From Candidatus Zixiibacteriota bacterium (lineage in GTDB: Bacteria; Zixibacteria; MSB-5A5; WJJR01; JAJRUJ01), in NCBI GenBank assembly GCA_020051695.1, contig JAGVQM010000021.1, positions 248,001-312,000 on the forward strand: 64,000 bases of DNA, given 5' to 3'. Below, one piece after another: positions 34,633 to 44,144 of the stretch (its first letter is position 1; each line of letters starts with the position of its first letter). Below the pieces are notes generated by a model, which was given only the letters and a program-made list of their open reading frames with translations, was not told the DNA's origin and did not search any database. Made by a program: the position numbers and the translations under genes.

Positions 34633-36078
34633 ATGACCCGGAAGATTCAGGAAAAATTATCTGAAGACTGGCTGGCGGTGATCATCGGGTTGTTCATTTT
34701 CGGGCTGGCGTGGGGTGTATTCTTCGGCGCCGATCTGCTCGGCTGGGTGGTTACCGCAGGCATCTGGACCAGCATCACCAATACATTGAAGCCGGTTTCG
34801 CCGGATTTTGCCGGACTGCCGGGATTGGTCTCACTGCTGGCAACGTATCTTTTCCTGCTGCTGGTCATGACCATCGGGGCCGTCCTGCTCAAGGCAAATC
34901 TCCGAAAATTCGCCGTATCGTTCACGGTCGTGTTTTTTATCAGTTACCTCTGCTGGATTTTGGGTGCGTGGGCGTATATCGCCGCAACAACCAATCAACT
35001 GGGAAAATTCGGTATCTCCTGGTCGCTGAATTTGACCTCCGAGGCCGGGTATATCATCGCCCTGCTTGTCGGGTTGTTCATCAGTAATTTTGCCCCCCGG
35101 CTTGCGCGCTCCATCAGCGAAGCAGTCCGGCCGGAGCTGTATATCAAAGCGGCGATCGTCATGCTGGGTGGATACCTGGGCATTACCGCCGCTGAACAAC
35201 TAGGGCTGGCGACGTCGGTGATGTTTCGCGGTTTTTGCGCCATCATTGAGGCCTATCTGATCTACTGGGCGCTGGTGTACTTTATCGCCCGCAAATATTT
35301 CAAGTTCAGCAGGGAATGGGCGGTACCGTTGGCCAGCGGGATTTCGATCTGCGGCGTTTCGGCGGCCATCGCCACCGGCTCGGCGATCAAAGCGCGGCCG
35401 GTAGTGCCGATTATGGTTTCATCGCTGGTGGTGATCTTTGCTGTCGTGGAGTTACTCTTCCTGCCGTTTTTGGCGCAAAAATTTCTCGCCAACGAACCGA
35501 TGGTGGCGGGGGCCTGGATGGGTCTGGCGGTGAAGACCGACGGGGCTGCGGTGGCCAGCGGGGCCATTACTGAATCGCTGATCCTGGCCAAAGCTGCTGC
35601 CGAGCAGGGGATCAATTACCAGCCCGGCTGGATCATGGCGACGACGACGACCGTCAAAGTTTTCATCGATGTGTTTATTGCGATCTGGGCTTTTATCCTG
35701 GCCTGGATCTGGTCGGCAAAAATCGAACGGCGCACCGATGAAACAGTGCACCTCGGACAAATCTGGCAACGATTCCCCAAGTTCATTCTGGGCTATATGG
35801 CGACATTTTTCGTCGTCATCCTTGTCGCCGTCCTGGCCCCCGAGGTCGTGGGCCGGGCTAAGACAGCCATGGGCGAAGCCAATGTGTTCCGCGGCATATT
35901 TTTCGTGATGACGTTTTTCACCATTGGCGTGGTCTCCAATTTCCGGACCTTGTGGGAAGAGGGTATCGGAAAACTCGCGTTGGTGTATGTTATCTGCCTG
36001 TTCGGCTTTATTATCTGGATCGGAGCGTTCATTTCCTGGTTGTTCTTCCATGGCGTACGACCTCCTTTGGCCGGCTGA
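34633..36078 (+). CDS. YeiH/UPF0324-type putative sulfate exporter family transporter
   Basis: A polytopic inner-membrane protein of 481 residues with roughly ten to twelve helices. The conserved core of the family is clear: LYIKAAIVMLGGYLGITAAE, VPLASGISICGVSAAIATGSAI, MGLAVKTDGAAVASGAITES and NFRTLWEEGIGKLALVY. Compared with E. coli YeiH (about 350 residues) it carries an extra N-terminal hydrophobic part. Proteins of this group are annotated as putative sulfate/anion exporters; the activity is not well proven. The start at ATG 34633 has GGGAGG upstream. A 52-residue membrane protein gene follows after six bases. Confidence 0.88.
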   Translation: MTRKIQEKLSEDWLAVIIGLFIFGLAWGVFFGADLLGWVVTAGIWTSITNTLKPVSPDFAGLPGLVSLLATYLFLLLVMTIGAVLLKANLRKFAVSFTVVFFISYLCWILGAWAYIAATTNQLGKFGISWSLNLTSEAGYIIALLVGLFISNFAPRLARSISEAVRPELYIKAAIVMLGGYLGITAAEQLGLATSVMFRGFCAIIEAYLIYWALVYFIARKYFKFSREWAVPLASGISICGVSAAIATGSAIKARPVVPIMVSSLVVIFAVVELLFLPFLAQKFLANEPMVAGAWMGLAVKTDGAAVASGAITESLILAKAAAEQGINYQPGWIMATTTTVKVFIDVFIAIWAFILAWIWSAKIERRTDETVHLGQIWQRFPKFILGYMATFFVVILVAVLAPEVVGRAKTAMGEANVFRGIFFVMTFFTIGVVSNFRTLWEEGIGKLALVYVICLFGFIIWIGAFISWLFFHGVRPPLAG

Positions 36079-36084
36079 GGTGCA

Positions 36085-36243
36085 ATGATGACCGAACCAA
36101 AACTCGCAGATGAAATCAAGAAGATGGAATATGAGCCGTTACTGCCCATCGAGAAAAAGCTTATCGGCTGGAGTCTGTGCCTCGGGGTCGTTTTGATTGT
36201 CGTTCTGGTCTGGGTCAGTCATACCTTTTTCGAGGTCCAATAA
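36085..36243 (+). CDS. small single-span membrane protein (52 residues)
   Basis: A short gene immediately downstream of the YeiH-type transporter. A double ATG (36085 and 36088) follows GAGGTG at good distance. The protein is MTEPKLADEIKKMEYEPLLP, a basic stretch IEKKLIG, then one hydrophobic helix (WSLCLGVVLIVVLVWVSH). The charge pattern fits an N-in, single-span membrane protein. The six-base gap points to co-translation and a role as a small accessory subunit of the transporter. No homologue is recognised by eye. Confidence 0.7.
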   Translation: MMTEPKLADEIKKMEYEPLLPIEKKLIGWSLCLGVVLIVVLVWVSHTFFEVQ

Positions 36244-36319
36244 TCGCAGTAAGGGCGGGCAGCAGAACAAAATTGGAATCGTCACCAACGGGAGTATTGG
36301 AAACCTGGCAGACATTTCT

Positions 36320-36375
36320 CGTCGGGTTTCTCATTCCGTCCTGCCTTGCGGCAGAACGGAAATCGGAACCCGACT
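36320..36375. repeat. long hairpin (REP-like) after the small membrane protein
   Basis: GTCGGGTTT (36321-36329) pairs with GAACCCGAC (36366-36374), continued inward by TTCCGT/ACGGAA and CTGCC/GGCAG around a TTGC loop: a nested stem of about 54 bases. TTACAAAAAA follows. It could end transcription of the transporter operon, but its shape is closer to a dispersed palindromic element. Confidence 0.6.
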
Positions 36376-36423
36376 TACAAAAAACTAGCTGCACTTGTTT
36401 TGTCCGGCGAGGGGAAATACCTT

Positions 36424-36810
36424 TTAAAAACAATTTTTTCGCATTGAATTCTTATCAAACATGTAACAAATTGCAATGCCCGATGCATACGCCAGAATAT
36501 CAAAAGGATCAAACGTTCCAGAGAATAGCCCTTTAGGCCAAAACCACTGGCCAATCTCAGTGAACGTGCTGGCCATGAAAAGGGCACCAGCCGCGAGTTC
36601 TGGTGTTCGACCCAGGAAACGTTGTAAAATCGTTTTCCGTGTCGGATTGTCCAGCGACCTGGTGATAATATATAACCACGCAGGCAGTGTAACATCTGCG
36701 CCGTAGCTTGTAAGCAGTCCGCCTCGGACATGCCACATATCCAGCAAGCCGCAGCCAAGCCAGACAATGAGAAGTAACCACGACGTGATGTTCCAACCAC
36801 GAGTGTTCAT
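36424..36810 (-). CDS. VanZ-like small membrane protein
   Basis: A 128-residue protein with about four hydrophobic helices. Residues near 85-112 read FTEIGQWFWPKGLFSGTFDP then FDILAYASGI, similar in layout to the polar signature of the VanZ family (E..Q, G..D..D). It is more AT-rich than its surroundings and has no operon partner, so it may be a recent arrival. The start is ATG 36810 (MNTRGWNITSWLLLI). Moderate confidence that it is a real gene; function unknown. Confidence 0.6.
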   Translation of the reverse strand: MNTRGWNITSWLLLIVWLGCGLLDMWHVRGGLLTSYGADVTLPAWLYIITRSLDNPTRKTILQRFLGRTPELAAGALFMASTFTEIGQWFWPKGLFSGTFDPFDILAYASGIAICYMFDKNSMRKNCF

Positions 36811-36909
36811 ATAAATATTTTTCTATTTTGTGCCGGTCCGCCTTCAGACTGGTGGAAGAGTTACCCGAGCGTCGGTCGGCCCAAGGTTCGGGCCGCGCAC
36901 ACGGTATGA

Positions 36910-36958
36910 CGTGGCATAGGCATCTTCCGCCAGAGGCGGACAAGTGCCCATGCGTCCC
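36910..36958 (-). repeat. dispersed 49-base element, copy 3
   Basis: Reverse complement of the element at 16808-16856: begins CGTGGCATAGGCATCTTCCG, contains the hairpin TCCGCCAGAGGCGGA, ends CATGCGTCCC. Only a few substitutions separate copies 20 kb apart. Confidence 0.8.
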
Positions 36959-36975
36959 GGTTTTCGACCAAGGCC

Positions 36976-37073
36976 ACCCGGCCCCTTGTCATTTCGACGA
37001 GCGCTAGCGAGGAAAAATCTTACCCGCACGCGGCGGAAGATTTCTCGCCGCTGCGCGGCTCGAAATGACGACG
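36976..37073. repeat. intergenic inverted-repeat element, GTCATTTCGA family
   Basis: Left end TTGTCATTTCGACGAGCGCT...GAAAAATCTT and right end AAGATTTCTCG...GCGGCTCGAAATGACGAC are inverted copies. Elements with GTCATTTCGA...AGAAATCTT ends are widespread dispersed repeats in bacteria. It lies just downstream of the M2 peptidase gene. Confidence 0.8.
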
Positions 37074-37183
37074 TGGGTTTCGGCGCCGGGTGCCCCGCGG
37101 CTCTGGGTTGTTGAAAAAGTCTCGTTTTTCACTTTTCACGCATGATCTGTAATGAATCCCTTACGGCGCGGGAATCCCGGCCA

Positions 37184-38878
37184 TTATTTCATCCCGATGA
37201 ACTGCCGGGCGAAATAACGCGACGTCAGTTTCTCGCCGGTGGCGCGTTCGATCATTTCATTCCAGGAATAGCGGTTGCCGGGGTAGAAAACGTTTTCCAC
37301 AAAATATTTGCCGATCTGCGTTTTCCCGGCGAAACCTTCTTGGAAAGGTTCGGTCGAATTCAGGATTTTGCGGCCGATCGTTTCGATAAACTGCGAAGCC
37401 AGCAACTCACCCAGAATATAATTGTGATAATATGCGGTACTGGTGGCCAGGTGAATCTTGGCTGCCCAGTCCGGCTCATGGCGGCCTTCCGGACGGGTCA
37501 ACCCCTGATATTTCTCGACCAAGTCCCACCAGAGGGTGTTTAAATCCCGGTCGGGGTTCTCATAGAGCGCTTTCTCGAAATGCAGCATGACCTGGGACCA
37601 GCGGCTGAAGACGATTTGCTCCAAACGCTGCATCCGGACACAGTCTTCTGCCGCCCGGTCGGACTCGGCTTGCGGTACACCGGCCACCTGTACCAGCCAC
37701 TGCGGGTTCGCGCTCAAGCGGCCGAAAAACTCCGCCACCGCTTCCGTGGTCAGGGAATGCGCGGCGCCCCGCAGCAGCCACGGCGCCTGCGGGTCGTAGT
37801 AATAGTCATATACAGCGTGGCCCAGTTCGTGCAACATCGTGGCCATCCAGTAATTGTCGCGGCGTACGTTGCAGATAACCCGGACATCCCCCGCATTGTC
37901 GATCGAGACGCACTGTGCATGCTGGTATTTGCCGGGGCGTTCATACAGGTCACTGCGCGCCAGAATACTATCCACCGGTAAACCGATCGCGGCAAAGTAC
38001 TCGCGCGAAAGCGCCACCGGATCTTTGCCCTCAAAGAATCGGTCGAGGTCGACCGGGTAAATCCGCGGGGCTTCCTGAAAAAAGCGGTTTTGGTAATGCC
38101 AGGGCTGCAATTGGCCTATCGCGATACCGTGGCGCGCGGCCAACGCTGAATCTATTTGCGCCTTGAGCGCCGTAAACGTGTCGCGCGTGAGACTATCGAG
38201 TTCCGCAAAAAGTGAGACAATCTCCGCCGGATTCTGTTCGTCCAGTTTCAACTGCATCTCGAAATAGTCTGCAAAGCCCAGGGATTGCGCGATGCGGTTG
38301 CGGAGTTTGACCAGTTCGAGAATCTCCGGCGCCACCTCGCGGCCGATTTGTTTGCTGGCCAGCCAGGTCTGCCGGAGTTCCTCGGCATCGGTCGCATACC
38401 TGAGAATGGAATCGACCTGATTGTCGCTCAGTTGGCGGTCGCCGATGGTCACACGGTACGTGTTGAACTTTTGTTCGATGTTATTTTCCCGATTCACCAG
38501 CTCTTCCAGCAGGAGCGGATCAACCTGGTGTTCCAGATGCCGCAGGTAGATGACTTCCAGTTGTCGGCGGAGTCCCGGGTCGATGACCTGCGCCGATTCA
38601 TGAAACGTCTTGAGCTGCGCAAATATCTCCGTGTCGGAATATATTTTCGTCAACGCAATTTCCGCTTGGGCCGCTTTGGCGTAGTCGGCATCATTCCCGG
38701 TGACGACCGCGGTGAAATACGCCAGACTGCTGGTTATGCTGAGCGGGATGACTTTTGCTTCATATTCTTCGAGAAACGCACTGAACTTCATTTCCATATC
38801 TGTTGGATCAGCCGAAGATACGGGTACCATACTCCCCAGCAGGAACAAACACGCGACAATCAGCATCATCTTCTTCAT
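37184..38878 (-). CDS. exported M2-family (ACE-like) zinc metallopeptidase
   Basis: A 564-residue secreted peptidase. A signal peptide (MKKMMLIVACLFLLGSMVPVSSA) is followed by a mostly helical body. The zinc site HELGH is at residues 350-354 (WMATMLHELGHAVYDYYYD), and the third ligand is the Glu of LTTEAVAEFFGRL about 27 residues later. The spacing and flanking words fit bacterial relatives of angiotensin-converting enzyme (family M2), less so M3 oligopeptidases. It would trim short peptides outside the cytoplasm. ATG 38878 follows GGAGG. A perfect hairpin lies in the upstream region (38924-38945). Confidence 0.9.
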   Translation of the reverse strand: MKKMMLIVACLFLLGSMVPVSSADPTDMEMKFSAFLEEYEAKVIPLSITSSLAYFTAVVTGNDADYAKAAQAEIALTKIYSDTEIFAQLKTFHESAQVIDPGLRRQLEVIYLRHLEHQVDPLLLEELVNRENNIEQKFNTYRVTIGDRQLSDNQVDSILRYATDAEELRQTWLASKQIGREVAPEILELVKLRNRIAQSLGFADYFEMQLKLDEQNPAEIVSLFAELDSLTRDTFTALKAQIDSALAARHGIAIGQLQPWHYQNRFFQEAPRIYPVDLDRFFEGKDPVALSREYFAAIGLPVDSILARSDLYERPGKYQHAQCVSIDNAGDVRVICNVRRDNYWMATMLHELGHAVYDYYYDPQAPWLLRGAAHSLTTEAVAEFFGRLSANPQWLVQVAGVPQAESDRAAEDCVRMQRLEQIVFSRWSQVMLHFEKALYENPDRDLNTLWWDLVEKYQGLTRPEGRHEPDWAAKIHLATSTAYYHNYILGELLASQFIETIGRKILNSTEPFQEGFAGKTQIGKYFVENVFYPGNRYSWNEMIERATGEKLTSRYFARQFIGMK

Positions 38879-38923
38879 CTTTCCTCCACGCACTAGGTCT
38901 AAACGCTTCCGACTCATCACGAA

Positions 38924-38945
38924 ATCGTTCCGTCGGCGGAACGAT
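38924..38945. promoter_or_regulatory. perfect palindrome upstream of the M2 peptidase gene
   Basis: ATCGTTCCG (38924-38932) and CGGAACGAT (38937-38945) around TCGG: a nine-base-pair perfect inverted repeat 46-67 bases before the start codon. No T run follows, so an operator or leader hairpin is likelier than a terminator. Confidence 0.4.
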
Positions 38946-39183
38946 TCCCCATGACCGTATGCCGTTTGCCGATCCGCGTACAGTCATGTTACAAGGTATG
39001 AAAATCGGCTGCCCGAAAACAATCGGTCTTGGCAATTATTGACTCTTTTTGACCACCTGCCCGCAGTTTGTGGTCTCGGGATCATCGTTGCAATACTTTG
39101 GGGAAATGCCGTCCCTGGGTTCGAAAGCAATATCCCCGACCGCGTTATGGCAGGCCGTGATGCGGATGCCGAAAGCCCGGCAA

Positions 39184-39219
39184 AGAAAAAAAGGACCTTT
39201 GCCCTTGCGGCAAAGGTCC
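39184..39219 (-). terminator. rho-independent terminator of the pyrophosphatase gene
   Basis: An 11-base-pair perfect stem, GGACCTTTGCC (39193-39203) with GGCAAAGGTCC (39209-39219), loop CTTGC; on the minus strand a T-rich run follows (AGAAAAAAA at 39184-39192). It lies 25 bases past the stop codon. Confidence 0.95.
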
Positions 39220-39243
39220 CGACGGTTACATAAAGTTTTTCTT

Positions 39244-41727
<2,484 letters not shown>

Positions 41728-42393
41728 AGCTGCTCTCCCCTAATTAAGTTTGGCATATCTCATTTCTGCGCATTCCCCACAGTGGCCGGCGCCGGCTGCT
41801 TTTATCGTTCCGGCGGCGCCATAACCGGGTGAATGTGCCTAGCTTGTGCGCGAATTTACAAGAACATCAGAAGAAAAGCCAATAAGTTTTCCAGTGGAAT
41901 GTCAATAGAACAGGACACGCCGCCGGGATTTTTTCGATGATGCTGAGTCGATCTATGATTGGACTGCAGCGTTTGCATTCTGGATCGGCTGCGCGGCGCA
42001 GAAGCTCCGAATCTAATTGGCCGGGGTGGGTGAAATGCAATCTCCATGGTCCGGCAGTGTCGGTAGATAAGCCGGAGATAACCCTTTGCAGAAAAACCTC
42101 GAAACCAATTGAATACCATCCGATTATAAGCATCCCGACTTTGTTTTTTTTTGAAATTCAGTCTTTTAACCAAAATTCGGGATCGGTCGCGTTTTTTGAC
42201 AGTTATGACCCGTCTTGATCCCTGCGGCGCTCAGAATCAACTTGTCGGGCAAAATTATATTGAGTATTCTGAGTGGTAGAGTCGGCCCGTTTTTAAAGGC
42301 GGTTTCCGATGTTGTTTTTTTTGAACGTGGATTCGCACCTTCACCTCCTTTCGTGGAAAATTTGAAGTACTCCCTCTTTTCAAGGAGAACCTT
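41728..42393. other. non-coding gap between hppA and the TauE cluster
   Basis: 666 bases with no supported gene. The part next to hppA should hold its promoter; the part next to 42394 is AT-rich (for example TTGTCGGGCAAAATTATATTG near 42241) and should hold the promoter of the TauE cluster. No terminator-like hairpin is obvious. Confidence 0.4.
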
Positions 42394-42735
42394 GTGCCAA
42401 TGACTTTGAGAAAAAAATCACGATTGGCCCATCGCCTGGCGCGGGTATTATTCCGCGGCGTATCCGGCTTTCTGCTGACCGTGATCGTCGCCGGGTCCGC
42501 GTTCGCAGCCGGTGGCGGCAAACCGGCCACGAAAATCTACAATGTGGCCGATACCCGGGGCATGCATTCCGGATTGTCCAAATGGATCGCCGACATTTAC
42601 AACAGCGATCTGCTTCTTTTCGGTCTTCTGGTTGTGGGTGTCATGGCCCTTATGGGGCTGACCATCGGCCGCACTATGGATTTTCTGGTGTCGCGTCTAG
42701 GCATCGATTTGGGCCGGTTGGAACATCATGAGTGA
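42394..42735 (+). CDS. small membrane protein linked to TauE/SafE exporter
   Basis: A 113-residue protein. An N-terminal signal-like helix (GVSGFLLTVIVAGSAFAAG) is followed by a short conserved-looking part (KIYNVADTRGMHSGLSKWIA) and a second helix (LLFGLLVVGVMALMGLTIG), ending LGRLEHHE. I recall proteins with this VADTRGM...SK.IADIYN...LEHHE wording next to TauE-type permeases in sulfate-reducing bacteria. GTG 42394 is preferred because AAGGAG lies six bases before it; ATG 42400 is the alternative. The exporter gene follows after 29 bases. Likely an accessory subunit. Confidence 0.75.
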   Translation: MPMTLRKKSRLAHRLARVLFRGVSGFLLTVIVAGSAFAAGGGKPATKIYNVADTRGMHSGLSKWIADIYNSDLLLFGLLVVGVMALMGLTIGRTMDFLVSRLGIDLGRLEHHE

Positions 42736-42764
42736 GCAGCGAAAACTGACAAGAGGTGAGATCT

Positions 42765-43814
42765 ATGGACTTCTTCAATATCTATTTGCCGATTGCGGGT
42801 CTGGACTTTAATGTCCTGCTGCTGTTATTGATCGGCACGACGGTGGGCGTATGCGGCGGCTTTTTCGGGATCGGCGGTGCCTGGATCGTCACGCCCGCGC
42901 TTAATATTTTCGGGTTCCCCATGCCGTATGCCATTGGCACCGACCTGGCGCACATGGGCGGCAAATCAATCGTCTCGACGATCCGCCACAGTAAATTCGG
43001 CAACGTTGATGTAGCCCTGGCAGTATCGATGATCGTCGGTACGACGGTGGGCATGGAGTTGGGCGCGAAACTAGTCATGTATCTGGAGGGCATCGGTCTG
43101 GCGGAGACGGTCATCCGCAAAATATACGTCGTTTTCCTGGGGCTGGTCGGCAGTTATGTGCTTTACGATTATGTCAAACATGTCATGCGCAAGAAACGGA
43201 TTGCCGGCGGGTCCTCCGCGGCCCTCAGCAGTGAGACCACGGTTGCGCAGCGGCTCCACCGGATCAATATCCCCCCGATGATCAACTTCAAGACCTCGGG
43301 CATTCGCTGTTCTATGTGGTTGCCGGTGCTGGTCGGACTGGTCACCGGGATCGTCGCCAGCGTACTCGGCGTGGGCGGCGGTTTTATCCGGATGCCGGCC
43401 CTCATCTATTTGATCGGATGTCCGACTTTGGTGGCCGTGGGCACCGATTTGTTCGAGGTCATGATCACCGGCGCATACGGGGCATTCACGTATGGTATCA
43501 AGGGACGTGTGGACCTGCTTGCCGCGATGTGGATGCTGGTCGGCGCCGCAATCGGTGCTCAGCTCGGCACGATCGCCGTCAAGTATGTGCGCGGGTATTC
43601 GATTCGGCTCCTGTTTGCGACGACCATCTATATTGCCTGTGCATCGGTGTTGCTGAAACAACTGGAGATGCAGACGCTGTCGTCGATACTCATTTTGACC
43701 GCCGGTGTCGCCATCAGCGTGGTGATCATCTCGCTTCTGGTGCGCGGGGTTCTCCGGGAACGCGCCGAGGCACGCAATAATGACAAGTCGGTTTTCAGCG
43801 TGGGGGATGAGTGA
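42765..43814 (+). CDS. TauE/SafE family sulfite/anion exporter
   Basis: An inner-membrane permease of 349 residues. The two TauE repeats are visible: GTTVGVCGGFFGIGGAWIV in the first half and GLVTGIVASVLGVGGGFIRM in the second, with a loop of about 50 residues between them. TauE/SafE (TSUP) proteins move sulfite, sulfoacetate or other small organosulfur or organic anions, usually outward. AGGTGAG precedes the ATG at 42765. Its stop overlaps the next start by one base. Cluster: small membrane protein, exporter, lipoprotein. Confidence 0.92.
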   Translation: MDFFNIYLPIAGLDFNVLLLLLIGTTVGVCGGFFGIGGAWIVTPALNIFGFPMPYAIGTDLAHMGGKSIVSTIRHSKFGNVDVALAVSMIVGTTVGMELGAKLVMYLEGIGLAETVIRKIYVVFLGLVGSYVLYDYVKHVMRKKRIAGGSSAALSSETTVAQRLHRINIPPMINFKTSGIRCSMWLPVLVGLVTGIVASVLGVGGGFIRMPALIYLIGCPTLVAVGTDLFEVMITGAYGAFTYGIKGRVDLLAAMWMLVGAAIGAQLGTIAVKYVRGYSIRLLFATTIYIACASVLLKQLEMQTLSSILILTAGVAISVVIISLLVRGVLRERAEARNNDKSVFSVGDE

Positions 43815-44122
43815 TGATCAGGAAGTTCCTGCTAATCGTTGGCGTGCTGGCAGTGATTCCGCTGCTGGCCGGCTGTGTTGACTCGCCGCTGGTCGTACAA
43901 GGGGAGGTCCGCAGCTATGACTCGCAGACCAAGATTTTGGTCGTTGAAGACGAACGCAATCCCGGTCAATACCTGAGCATTTCCCTGGAAAAGGCCGACA
44001 TGGGCGCCGAACCGGCCTCGGGCGACCTCGTGAGACTGGCTTACCGCGATCAAGACGGCACGTTGACGGCCACACGGGTGATGAATTTAAGCCATCAGAC
44101 CGAGTTGAAGAAGAAGGGCTGA
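43814..44122 (+). CDS. small lipoprotein of the TauE cluster
   Basis: A 102-residue exported protein with the lipobox LLAGC (lipidated Cys21). The mature part is a small beta domain (VVQGEVRSYDSQTKILVVED, then DLVRLAYRDQDGTLTATRVMN) that resembles the OB-like fold of short metal- or nucleic-acid-independent periplasmic domains; no specific family is recognised. Its ATG overlaps the exporter stop (TGATG), so translation is coupled. It likely works with the exporter at the membrane. Confidence 0.75.
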   Translation: MIRKFLLIVGVLAVIPLLAGCVDSPLVVQGEVRSYDSQTKILVVEDERNPGQYLSISLEKADMGAEPASGDLVRLAYRDQDGTLTATRVMNLSHQTELKKKG

Positions 44123-44144
44123 CCGGCGATTCCAGCACACAAAA

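Larger units (their letters stand above)
36811..37183. other. non-coding stretch built from dispersed repeats
   Basis: Contains the reverse copy of the 49-base element (36910-36958) and a GTCATTTCGA inverted-repeat element (36976-37073). The first 30 bases are the AT-rich upstream region of the VanZ-like gene. No gene is supported. Confidence 0.6.
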
